DNA from: Spirochaetes bacterium GWF1_49_6
GTDB taxonomy: Bacteria > Spirochaetota > Brevinematia > Brevinematales > GWF1-51-8
Direction of reading: 5' to 3'
Length of the DNA: 13,078 bases
Assembly: GCA_001829395.1 (NCBI GenBank)
Contig: MIBD01000014.1
Coordinates: 9,665 to 22,742, forward strand
Below the pieces are notes generated by a model. That model ran no database searches. It was not told where the DNA came from and saw nothing but the letters and a program-made list of their open reading frames with translations. Each line of letters opens with the position of its first letter. Within the stretch, counting starts at the first letter, position 1. The translations under genes and the position numbers were made by a program. Below, piece after piece: positions 6,384 through 13,078 of this stretch.

Positions 6384-8667
6384 GGCTGAAATAAACGCGC
6401 TTGAAGCATTGATCGCGGATTATAACAAAGGAATTATAGACAAAACAACCCTAAAGGCGCACCGCGTCCCGTTCGGGGTTTATGAACAGCGGACGCCGGA
6501 TACCTATATGGTACGGGTGCGTTGCGCGGGAGGCGTCATTACCCCGGCGCAACTCGCCGCGGTTGCGGAGAACGCGCGCAATTACGGAAGCGGGCGGCTC
6601 CATATCACGACCCGTCAGGAAGTGCAGATTCACGACGTAGCGCTCGAAGGGCTTATCCCGGCGATTCGTAGTCTTAAAGAAGCGGGGCTATCTACACGCG
6701 GAGGCGGCGGCAATACGCTCAGGAATATCACCGCCCCGGCGAATGCGGGGATTTCGCGCGAGGAACCGTTCGATGTTACCCCGTATACAGTGGGTCTGAC
6801 GGAATACATGATCTCGGACGGCGAATCATGGAACCTGCCCCGCAAGTTTAAAATCGCTTTCTCGCATGATGTGAATGACGGTATCTTTCCTTCGGTGAAC
6901 GACCTTGGTTTTTTCGCGAGGACAGAGCACGGCGTAAACGGATTCACTGTTTTCCTTGGCGGCGGGATGGGGGCGAGACCGTCGACCGGAGTCCCGGTTA
7001 TCGGATTTGTCACCGCCGAGGAAATTCTAAGCGTAGCTCTCGCCGCACGAAGCTTATTCGCGAAATACGGTAACCGGAAGAACCGTCACGCCGCGCGCCT
7101 GCGTTTCGTAAAAGATAAATACGGCGCGGAAAAATTTGTCCGTCTGTTTCATCAGGAATGGGAGGAGGCGAAAAAGTACCCACCGATCCTTATTACTGAA
7201 ACGGAAACCTCTCCGAGACATTCCCCGGAACAGGAACCGGTTATTCCTCAGGATATCAATAAATATGAGGCGTGGAAAAAGAAATACGCGCGGGAACAGA
7301 AAAGTGCGGAATTGTATTCCATTGAAATTCCCGTCATTCTCGGGGACTTGTCTTCGGAAAATGCGGAAACGCTCGCACGGTTTCTCAAATCGTTCGGCGA
7401 CGATGTCATCCGGTTTACCACACGTCAGAACATTCTCTTACGAAATATCCCCGGATTGTTACTCGGTAACATATATGAAATCCTGTCTCAAATATTCGAA
7501 CTGAACCGTTCCCCGTTCGCCGGAGGACTAACCGTCTGCGCGGGCGCGTCGACTTGTCAGCTCGGTATATGCCTGTCCCGGGGCGCGGCGTTGGAAACAA
7601 TACGGCTGATTGAAGAATCGAGCGTCGATTTAGACGGCAAAGAAACGCCGTCGATTAAAATATCCGGATGCCCGAACTCCTGCGGACAGCATTGGACCGC
7701 CGATATAGGGTTTTACGGGACGACATTTAAAAAGGACGGACGGTTATATCCCGCGTATGTCGCGGTTGCCGGTGCGAAGGATGGTACGGAAGGCGCGGTC
7801 TTCGCCGAACGGATCGGGGAAATTCCGGCAAAAAGCCTACCGGCGTTTATCCTGAATACTATTCAGACATACCGCTATGAGGAATCGCTATCATTTCGAG
7901 AATTTCTTGAAAACGGCGGAAAATCATTTCTGAAGCGTTCTATTTCGGATAATTATTCGAAAATACCCGGTTATACGGAAAATCCATCCTATTACACGGA
8001 TTGGAACGCGGAGCGGGAGTTTTCGCTCGATGGGCGCGGAGCGGGAGAATGCTCAGCCGGCGTATTCGATCTCCTCGAGCGCGATCTAAAAAATATCGCG
8101 GAAACGAAAGCGAAGCTGAATACCACAGAGGGAGACCGCGTGGAAAATCTGACCGCGCTTTTATTCTTTTCCTGCCGGATGCTCCTGTTTACCCGAGGAA
8201 TCGAGGCAATGACGCTGAAGGAAGCTGCGCTCGGTTTCAACGAACAATTTATTCTTTCGGGTATCGTTGACAGGCGATATAAGCCCTTGCTTGATTCAGT
8301 ATTGCTGGATAAACTTGCCATGGATGAAAATCTTATCTATGGACTTTCCGGGGATGTGGTTCGGCTTTACGAATCGATGGACGGTTCGATGAATTTCCCC
8401 TCTGCGGTAGAAACTTCGTCTTTGCCGGATACCCGTTTATCAGATAGGGCGTTCAAAGATCTTCGCGGAGTGGCTTGTCCGATGAACTTCGTGAAGACAA
8501 AAATGGAGCTTGCTAAACTGGAAACGGGAACCTTACTCGAGATCTATCTCGATGACGGCGAACCGATCCAGAATGTTCCCGGATCGATAAAATCGGAAGG
8601 GCACGCGGTTTTAACGGTCAATCAAATCGACGGATATTGGAAAGTTTTAATTAGAAAAGGAGGATAG
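6352..8667 (+). CDS. sir: Siroheme sulfite reductase fused to a helical domain and a C-terminal TusA domain
   Basis: A 771-residue protein. Residues 1-555 are a nitrite/sulfite reductase. They include the ferredoxin-like half-domain MVRVRCAGGVITPAQL (53-68), LHITTRQEVQIHD (83-95), GGGGNTLRNITAP (117-129), and a second such half from about 322 with VIRFTTRQNILLRN. The 4Fe-4S/siroheme cysteines are C396 and C402 (CAGASTC) and C440 and C444 (GCPNSC). Residues about 560-690 are a helical region (LFFSCRMLLFTRGIEAM), possibly HEPN-like. Residues 700-771 are a TusA domain with C709 in CPMNFVKTK. It should reduce sulfite to the sulfide level with ferredoxin-like electrons. The TusA tail suggests the sulfur is handed to a protein. 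Nitrite as substrate is unlikely in this operon. The start is fixed by GGAGGTGAT (6341-6349), inside the protease gene. Confidence 0.88.
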   Translation: MITYKIPEKLEAEINALEALIADYNKGIIDKTTLKAHRVPFGVYEQRTPDTYMVRVRCAGGVITPAQLAAVAENARNYGSGRLHITTRQEVQIHDVALEGLIPAIRSLKEAGLSTRGGGGNTLRNITAPANAGISREEPFDVTPYTVGLTEYMISDGESWNLPRKFKIAFSHDVNDGIFPSVNDLGFFARTEHGVNGFTVFLGGGMGARPSTGVPVIGFVTAEEILSVALAARSLFAKYGNRKNRHAARLRFVKDKYGAEKFVRLFHQEWEEAKKYPPILITETETSPRHSPEQEPVIPQDINKYEAWKKKYAREQKSAELYSIEIPVILGDLSSENAETLARFLKSFGDDVIRFTTRQNILLRNIPGLLLGNIYEILSQIFELNRSPFAGGLTVCAGASTCQLGICLSRGAALETIRLIEESSVDLDGKETPSIKISGCPNSCGQHWTADIGFYGTTFKKDGRLYPAYVAVAGAKDGTEGAVFAERIGEIPAKSLPAFILNTIQTYRYEESLSFREFLENGGKSFLKRSISDNYSKIPGYTENPSYYTDWNAEREFSLDGRGAGECSAGVFDLLERDLKNIAETKAKLNTTEGDRVENLTALLFFSCRMLLFTRGIEAMTLKEAALGFNEQFILSGIVDRRYKPLLDSVLLDKLAMDENLIYGLSGDVVRLYESMDGSMNFPSAVETSSLPDTRLSDRAFKDLRGVACPMNFVKTKMELAKLETGTLLEIYLDDGEPIQNVPGSIKSEGHAVLTVNQIDGYWKVLIRKGG

Positions 8668-8672
8668 CGAGA

Positions 8673-8906
8673 ATGGGCACGCATATAAAAGAAACGCATT
8701 TCAGAAGTATTCTAAAAGCTGTATCATATCGGCTGTTAGGTTCGGGCGCGACCGGGCTCCTGACATGGATAGTCACGCAGAAACTAGATTTCGCTTTTTT
8801 CGTTAGCCTCGGGGATTTTGTGATCAAGATCATCCTCTACTACCTGCACGAACGGATATGGAGTAAAATCAAATGGGGCAAGGATAAAACCGAGTACAAT
8901 ATCTGA
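8673..8906 (+). CDS. DUF2061 small membrane protein
   Basis: A 77-residue protein with the DUF2061 signature: RSILKAVSYRLLGSGAT near the N-terminus and IKIILYYLHERIW (50-62). Two hydrophobic stretches, about 22-36 and 40-58, should span or enter the membrane, with basic ends. DUF2061 genes occur repeatedly beside sulfate activation and APS/PAPS reductase genes, as here directly upstream of cysH. The molecular role is not known to me; a part in sulfate uptake or in anchoring the pathway is conjecture. An AGGAGG site overlaps the end of the sulfite reductase gene, about ten bases before the ATG, and the gene starts five bases after the stop. Confidence 0.8.
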   Translation: MGTHIKETHFRSILKAVSYRLLGSGATGLLTWIVTQKLDFAFFVSLGDFVIKIILYYLHERIWSKIKWGKDKTEYNI

Positions 8907-8917
8907 GGGAGCGGAGA

Positions 8918-9649
8918 ATGAATATTAATATAGAAAGTATCCGTAAAGAACTTGAGACCTTATCTGCATACGAACGGGTAGAATGGTCTGTCCGTACATT
9001 CGGCGCCCACGATATCGTACTCTCTTCGAGCCTCGGGCTTGAGGATCAGGTGCTGACGCACATGATTCTGAACGTCTCAAAAGAGGCGAGGATTATCACT
9101 CTCGATACCGGGCGGAATTTTCAGTCCACCTATGACGTGATGCAGGAAACCATGAATCGGTACTGTTTTTATTATGAAATATATTTCCCTGACTTCAGGA
9201 AAATCGAGGAAATGGCGCGGACGTATGGGCCGAACCTGTTTTACGAAAGTGTCGAGAACCGGAAGCTCTGCTGCCGTATCAGAAAAATCGAACCGTTAAA
9301 AAGGGCGCTGTCCACGGTAAAAGCGTGGATTTGCGGACTCCGCCGGGATCAATCGATCACGCGCGCGGAAGCCGGGGTGATCGAAAACGACGAGACGTTC
9401 GGCATCTATAAGATCAACCCGCTCTATGATTGGACGGGAAAAGAGGTTTGGGAATATGTAAAAGAGAACGGCATACCTTACAACATGCTTCACGACGAGG
9501 GATACGAATCGATCGGATGCGAACCCTGTACCCGCCCTATTTGCGATGGTGAGGATATCCGCGCGGGGAGATGGTGGTGGGAGACCCCTGAAAAACGGGA
9601 ATGCGGCCTACACGTAAAAACCGCCGGGAGGAACGATGGACAGGATTGA
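8918..9649 (+). CDS. cysH: Assimilatory APS reductase, 4Fe-4S type
   Basis: A 243-residue thioredoxin- or glutaredoxin-dependent reductase making sulfite from adenylylsulfate. It has the SSSLGLEDQ nucleotide loop (36-44), TLDTGRNFQSTY (61-72), the GLRRDQS loop (140-146) and NPLYDWT (167-173). The four iron-sulfur ligands are present: adjacent C118 and C119, and C201 and C204 in GCEPC. The catalytic cysteine is C229 in ECGLH. The presence of all four ligand cysteines marks it as the APS-using type, not the cluster-free PAPS reductase. This fits the absence of a working APS kinase in the operon. It starts 11 bases after the DUF2061 gene, with a GGGAGCGGAG site. Its last 14 bases overlap cysD. 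Confidence 0.92.
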   Translation: MNINIESIRKELETLSAYERVEWSVRTFGAHDIVLSSSLGLEDQVLTHMILNVSKEARIITLDTGRNFQSTYDVMQETMNRYCFYYEIYFPDFRKIEEMARTYGPNLFYESVENRKLCCRIRKIEPLKRALSTVKAWICGLRRDQSITRAEAGVIENDETFGIYKINPLYDWTGKEVWEYVKENGIPYNMLHDEGYESIGCEPCTRPICDGEDIRAGRWWWETPEKRECGLHVKTAGRNDGQD

Positions 9650-10523
9650 CCGACTCGAAGCGGAAAGTATCTACATCCTGCGCGAGGCTTACCGGGAATT
9701 CAAGAATAAAAACTTATGTATGCTATGGTCTGTTGGGAAAGACAGCACTGTTCTTTTATGGCTCGCCCGTAAGGCGTTTTTCGGACATGTCCCGTTTCCT
9801 ATGGTGCATATAGACACTCATTTTAAAATACCGGAAATGATCGCATACCGCGACAGGCTGGCTCGCGAATGGAAACTCGATATGATCTACGGGGAGAACA
9901 GCGACGCGCTCGCGAAGAAGATGACTTATCCCGAGGGTGCTATCGACCGGCTGACCTGCTGCAAATACCTGAAAAGCGAAGCTCTGCGACACACTCTCGC
10001 GGGCGATTGGATTCGTTACCGGATGAACCACGCTACCGGGAACTACGAGCCGGATATGAATAAGGACCCCTACCAGGGCGTTATAGTCGGGGTACGCGCC
10101 GACGAGGAAGGCAGCCGTTCCAAGGAGCGCTATTTCTCCCCGCGTACCGACAACAACGAATGGAACATCGGGGAACAACCCCCCGAACTCTGGCATTATT
10201 ATAACACCAGCTTTCCGCCGGGATGTCATATCCGTATCCATCCCATTCTCGACTGGACGGAACTCGATATATGGGAATATATCGCGCGGGAAAACGTGCC
10301 GTTTATACCCCTCTATCTCGATCAGGGTGAAGGAAAGCGTTACCGCTCCCTCGGATGCTGGCCGTGCACCAAACCTATCGAATCGTCCGCCCGAAATATC
10401 GGGGAGATAATCGAAGAGTTAAAAAGCGGAAAACTGAAGAATGTCGCCGAACGCTCGGGACGCGAGCAGGATAAGGCGGACGGGGGCAGTCTCGAAACAT
10501 TGCGCCGCGAAGGATATATGTAG
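9636..10523 (+). CDS. cysD: Sulfate adenylyltransferase subunit 2 (ATP sulfurylase)
   Basis: A 295-residue CysD, the catalytic ATP pyrophosphatase subunit that makes APS from ATP and sulfate with CysN. The PP-loop WSVGKDS is at 31-37. It is followed by VHIDTHFKIPEM (58-69), GVRADEEGSRSKERYFSPR (in the middle) and HPILDWTELDIWEYI. The late RSLGCWPCTKPIES carries a CxxC, where E. coli has GCYPLTG. The C-terminus GSLETLRREGYM is the usual CysD ending. Length is typical. The GGGAGG ribosome site lies inside the cysH end, five bases before the ATG, and the 14-base overlap implies coupling. It is followed after 16 bases by cysN. Confidence 0.93.
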   Translation: MDRIDRLEAESIYILREAYREFKNKNLCMLWSVGKDSTVLLWLARKAFFGHVPFPMVHIDTHFKIPEMIAYRDRLAREWKLDMIYGENSDALAKKMTYPEGAIDRLTCCKYLKSEALRHTLAGDWIRYRMNHATGNYEPDMNKDPYQGVIVGVRADEEGSRSKERYFSPRTDNNEWNIGEQPPELWHYYNTSFPPGCHIRIHPILDWTELDIWEYIARENVPFIPLYLDQGEGKRYRSLGCWPCTKPIESSARNIGEIIEELKSGKLKNVAERSGREQDKADGGSLETLRREGYM

Positions 10524-10539
10524 GGTATGAGGAGATAAT

Positions 10540-12336
10540 ATGAATTACCGCGAACAGTTTAATATCGTAATATCCGGACATGTCGATCACGGCAAAAGCA
10601 CTGTTATCGGGAGGCTTCTTGCCGATACAAATTCCTTACCCGACGGTAAACTCGAATCTATCAGGGAGTACTGTAAGAAGAACTCTAAGACGTTCGAATA
10701 CGCATTCCTCCTAGACGCCCTGAAGGAAGAGCAGTCACAAGGAATTACTATCGACGCCGCCCGGATACATTTCAAGACCGCGAAACGCGATTACCTGATT
10801 CTCGACGCACCGGGACATATCGAATTTCTAAGGAATATGATCACTGGCGCAACCCGCGCCGAAGGCACCCTGATTGTCATCGACATAAACGAGGGTATCA
10901 AGGAAAATTCCCGCCGGCACGGGTATCTTATCTCCATGCTGGGTATTCGCCAGGTTTCGGTACTGATAAACAAGATGGATTTAGCCGGGTATTCGAGAGA
11001 TGCCTACGATAAAATCGTATCGGAGTATCAAGCGTTTCTGAAGAGGATCGGAATAGAACCGTTTAGTTTCATTCCGGTTGCCGCGCTGAACGGGGAAAAC
11101 ATTTTCCGCCGTTCGGAGAAAATGCCATGGTACGAAGGCCCTACCGTCGTCGAGCAGATCGACTGTTTCGAACCCGACCGCGGAAAAGCTGATAAACCGT
11201 TCCGTTTCCCGGTGCAGGACGTTTACAAGTTCACAGGGATGAACGACGACCGAAGGATTCTCGCGGGAATGGTGGCGTTCGGGAGCATCCGGCAAAGCGA
11301 AGAAGTGCTCTTCCTCCCGTCGAATAAAAAATCCCGCATCCGCACGATCGAGACATTTTCGGATAAACCGCCGGAGTGCGTATCCGCGGGAATGAGCTGC
11401 GGATTCACTATAGACGACCCGCTGTATATCAAGCCGGGCGAAATGATGCTCCGGGTGGAGGAACCCTCCAAGCCTTCGGCAAGCCGCCGATTTAAGGCGA
11501 ACCTGTTCTGGATGGGGGCTTTCCCCATGGTCAAGGGAAAGCAGTATGAAATCAAAATCGGCACCGCATATATCCTTATCAATCTGACGGAAATTCTCGG
11601 CATCATGGACGCTTCCGATCTCGAAAGTATTGGGAACAAGTCGGAAGTCGACCGCTACGAGGTCGCCGAATGTGTACTGGAGACGAATCGTCCGGTCGCT
11701 TTCGATCATACTCCTTTACTTGACTCTACATCGCGATTCGTTATTATAGATAATTACCAGATTTCAGGAGCGGGTATTATTCTACAATCCCTGGAGGATG
11801 AGAATATCTCGCTTGTAAAGTATCTCGCGCGCCGCGAGAACCGCTGGGACGCCGGATCGGTCACGAAATTCGAACGCGAGACCCGTTACGGCCATCGTGC
11901 GAAACTGGTGCTTCTAACGGGATCGGCGAATATCGAGGAAACGGGAAAATTTTTAGAGCGGAGCCTTTATGATATGAAATTCTTCAGTTTTTATATCGGG
12001 ATGAAAAGCCTGTCGGCTGGGCTGGATAACGACCTCGATGGTTCCATTGAGAATCGCGAGGAATCGATCCGGCGGCTTGGTGAAATTTCCAGGATTTTAA
12101 CCGATGCCGGGTTGATCGCGATTACCTGTATGAGAGAAATGGACGACTATGACGCGGAAAAGATTCGCGAATTGAACTCGCCCTACGAGCTATTAACAAT
12201 AAAATATGGGCGATCCCCGTTCGATAAGTTTCCGGCGGACTTAGACCTTCCCGAAGACACTTCGCCCGAAACCGCCGTCGAAAAGATACTGGAACTTATG
12301 AGAAAGAAAGATATTGTCCCCGAATACTTCCTATAA
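10540..12336 (+). CDS. cysN: Sulfate adenylyltransferase subunit 1 (GTPase) with degenerate APS-kinase-like C-terminus
   Basis: A 598-residue protein. Residues 1-435 are CysN: G1 loop GHVDHGKST (13-21), GITIDAAR (68-75), DAPGH (89-93), NKMD (144-147), then the two EF-Tu-like barrels. It couples GTP hydrolysis to APS formation with CysD. Residues about 440-598 follow the layout of the CysC domain of CysNC fusions: FERETRYGHRAKLVLLTG, NREESIRRLGEISRILTDAG, SPYE, then a VEKILELM end. The kinase P-loop reads TGSANIEETGKF instead of GSGKST, the DGDN motif reads IGMKS, and the arginine/lysine-rich RDPKGLY region is deleted. The tail should not bind ATP or make PAPS, in line with the APS-type CysH upstream. 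The frame is intact, so the domain may have a retained structural role. GAGGAG lies 6 bases before the ATG. Confidence 0.9.
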   Translation: MNYREQFNIVISGHVDHGKSTVIGRLLADTNSLPDGKLESIREYCKKNSKTFEYAFLLDALKEEQSQGITIDAARIHFKTAKRDYLILDAPGHIEFLRNMITGATRAEGTLIVIDINEGIKENSRRHGYLISMLGIRQVSVLINKMDLAGYSRDAYDKIVSEYQAFLKRIGIEPFSFIPVAALNGENIFRRSEKMPWYEGPTVVEQIDCFEPDRGKADKPFRFPVQDVYKFTGMNDDRRILAGMVAFGSIRQSEEVLFLPSNKKSRIRTIETFSDKPPECVSAGMSCGFTIDDPLYIKPGEMMLRVEEPSKPSASRRFKANLFWMGAFPMVKGKQYEIKIGTAYILINLTEILGIMDASDLESIGNKSEVDRYEVAECVLETNRPVAFDHTPLLDSTSRFVIIDNYQISGAGIILQSLEDENISLVKYLARRENRWDAGSVTKFERETRYGHRAKLVLLTGSANIEETGKFLERSLYDMKFFSFYIGMKSLSAGLDNDLDGSIENREESIRRLGEISRILTDAGLIAITCMREMDDYDAEKIRELNSPYELLTIKYGRSPFDKFPADLDLPEDTSPETAVEKILELMRKKDIVPEYFL

Positions 12337-12345
12337 TCCTACTTA

Positions 12346-12359
12346 TATAGTATAATATA
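12346..12359. promoter_or_regulatory. Candidate regulatory element matching the operon promoter
   Basis: TATAGTATAATATA in the 32-base gap after cysN matches the reverse complement of 2931-2944 (at the operon promoter) at 13 of 14 positions. It contains a TATAAT (12351-12356), but no -35 box at proper distance. It may be a second site for the same regulator or a weak internal promoter. The low complexity makes chance similarity possible. Confidence 0.3.
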
Positions 12360-12368
12360 AGGGTGAAA

Positions 12369-12839
12369 ATGAAAATGAGGGAAAAGACCTTTTTTCCGGT
12401 TGCCATCGATATCACGGGAAAACGGATCCTGATCGTAGGCGGCGGCAAGGTCGCGTTACACAAACTCGCGGCGCTGAAACTCTATACGGCGAATATCGAT
12501 ATTCTCGCGCCCGGGATTTGTCCCGAGATCGCGGAGAGCGGATACGAGCTGATGCGGAAAAAGTTCGAACCGGGTGACCTCGACGACGTCTATATCGTTT
12601 ACGCATGCACCAACGACCGCGATGTGAATCGCATGATCGCGGAAAGCGCGGCGAAACGGCATATTCTCTGCAATGTCGCCGACGACCCGGAGCTTTCGGA
12701 TTTCATTTCTCCGGCGGTCTATAAAAAAGACAATATGAGCGTTTCGGTTACGTCGGGGGGCGCCGATGTGAAAAAAAGCATAAAATGGCGGAACCGGATC
12801 AGGGAGATAATTGAAAATGATTCGTCTGAATGGGATTGA
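12369..12839 (+). CDS. sirC: Precorrin-2 dehydrogenase / sirohydrochlorin ferrochelatase (Met8/SirC/CysG-N family)
   Basis: A protein of 156 residues from the ATG at 12369. AAGGG (12359-12363) is five bases upstream of that ATG; a GTG at 12363 and an ATG at 12375 are alternatives. The N-terminal Rossmann motif RILIVGGGKVALHK (19-32), YACTNDRDVN and LCNVADDP agree with the Met8 family. D105 corresponds to the catalytic aspartate of CysG and Met8p. The later SVTSGGADVKKS replaces the common ISTGG-SP segment. It oxidises precorrin-2 to sirohydrochlorin and may insert iron, giving siroheme, the cofactor of the sulfite reductase in this operon. No uroporphyrinogen methyltransferase domain is attached. 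It overlaps hemA by 23 bases. Confidence 0.88.
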   Translation: MKMREKTFFPVAIDITGKRILIVGGGKVALHKLAALKLYTANIDILAPGICPEIAESGYELMRKKFEPGDLDDVYIVYACTNDRDVNRMIAESAAKRHILCNVADDPELSDFISPAVYKKDNMSVSVTSGGADVKKSIKWRNRIREIIENDSSEWD

Positions 12840-13078
12840 CGCCAGGAAAAGCATCGGCGCACGGGAACGGTTTTATGAACGGATACGCGCCGACCTTCGC
12901 GGGAATTATGTTCTCCTGAACACCTGCGACCGTGTGGAATTGTACTCCGACGACTGTCTGCCTTCACCCGCCCCGGCGGATACGGCGCGTCACCTTTTCC
13001 GCGTCGCCTCCGGTCTGGAATCCCCCCTGCTCGGTGAAACACAGATTCTGCACCAGGTCCGCGAGGCGTACGCACGCG
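12817..13078 (+). CDS. hemA: Glutamyl-tRNA reductase, N-terminal part (runs off the window)
   Basis: The first 87 residues of HemA, the NADPH-dependent enzyme that turns glutamyl-tRNA into glutamate-1-semialdehyde at the start of tetrapyrrole synthesis. YVLLNTCDRVELY (31-43) holds the nucleophilic cysteine C37. SGLESPLLGETQIL (65-78) and QVREAYAR (80-87) are diagnostic. The N-terminus is about a dozen residues shorter than in E. coli HemA before the catalytic cysteine. The common G-NHKTAP motif reads GIDARKSIGARERF. The ATG at 12817 overlaps the end of the preceding gene by 23 bases, and GGGAG stands about ten bases upstream. Linkage to the precorrin-2 dehydrogenase suggests that tetrapyrrole genes continue beyond the window to supply siroheme. 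Confidence 0.88.
   Translation, partial: MIRLNGIDARKSIGARERFYERIRADLRGNYVLLNTCDRVELYSDDCLPSPAPADTARHLFRVASGLESPLLGETQILHQVREAYAR

Noticed and set aside
10981..11709. Long minus-strand open frame of 242 codons
   Set aside because: It lies wholly antisense to cysN, has no recognisable motif and no ribosome site, and is an expected shadow of a GC-rich third-position gene.
12332..12356. TATAAT boxes after cysN as a strong internal promoter
   Set aside because: Neither TATAAT (12332-12337, 12351-12356) has a -35 box at 16-18 bases, so at most a weak promoter.
1..13078. CRISPR arrays, tRNA or rRNA genes, insertion sequences, riboswitches
   Set aside because: I found no regularly spaced repeats, no tRNA-like cloverleaf and no transposase motifs. 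The operon leader of about 37 bases is too short for a SAM or T-box riboswitch.

Overview
The window is bacterial: consensus sigma-70 promoters, strong Shine-Dalgarno sites and tightly packed genes. The gene content (siroheme sulfite reductase without a flavoprotein subunit, iron-sulfur type APS reductase, protein-thiocarboxylate chemistry) suits a free-living, probably anaerobic or microaerophilic bacterium that makes its own sulfur amino acids. I cannot assign a phylum from sequence alone.

Left part (1-2800, minus strand, AT-richer): accessory DNA. It holds the start of a DUF7309-like gene (146..1) and an intact AAA ATPase with a DUF4143-type C-terminus (1773..640). It also holds two dead toxin-antitoxin loci. 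The first (566..175) joins the N-terminus of an HI0074-like substrate-binding protein to an HI0073/MntA-like nucleotidyltransferase. The second (about 2760..2037) joins an AbiEi antitoxin to the C-terminus of an AbiEii toxin. Both look like two-gene operons collapsed by an internal deletion and then hit by stops or frameshifts. Promoters for the ATPase and the first remnant, and a terminator for the second, are still recognisable.

Right part (2908-13078, plus strand): one compact operon behind a perfect TTGACA-17-TATAAT promoter. Order: hcyS-like sulfur carrier, metY-like PLP sulfhydrylase, hcyF-like E1 enzyme, DsrE-family protein, TusA-family protein, hcyD-like JAMM protease, sulfite reductase fused to a second TusA domain, DUF2061 membrane protein, cysH (APS reductase), cysD, cysN with a degenerate APS-kinase tail, precorrin-2 dehydrogenase, and the start of hemA. 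Most genes overlap or are within about 17 bases; the largest gap is 32 bases.

Read as a pathway: CysDN activates sulfate to APS, CysH reduces APS to sulfite, and Sir reduces sulfite to the sulfide level. HcyF adenylates and thiocarboxylates HcyS after HcyD trims its C-terminal tail, and the MetY-like enzyme uses HcyS-thiocarboxylate to make homocysteine. This matches the HcyS/HcyF/HcyD route described in Wolinella succinogenes. HemA and the precorrin-2 dehydrogenase would feed siroheme to Sir. Unusual points are the seven-residue tail masking the HcyS di-glycine, the Sir-TusA fusion beside a free TusA and a DsrE protein (suggesting a protein-bound sulfur relay), and the apparently dead kinase domain on CysN.
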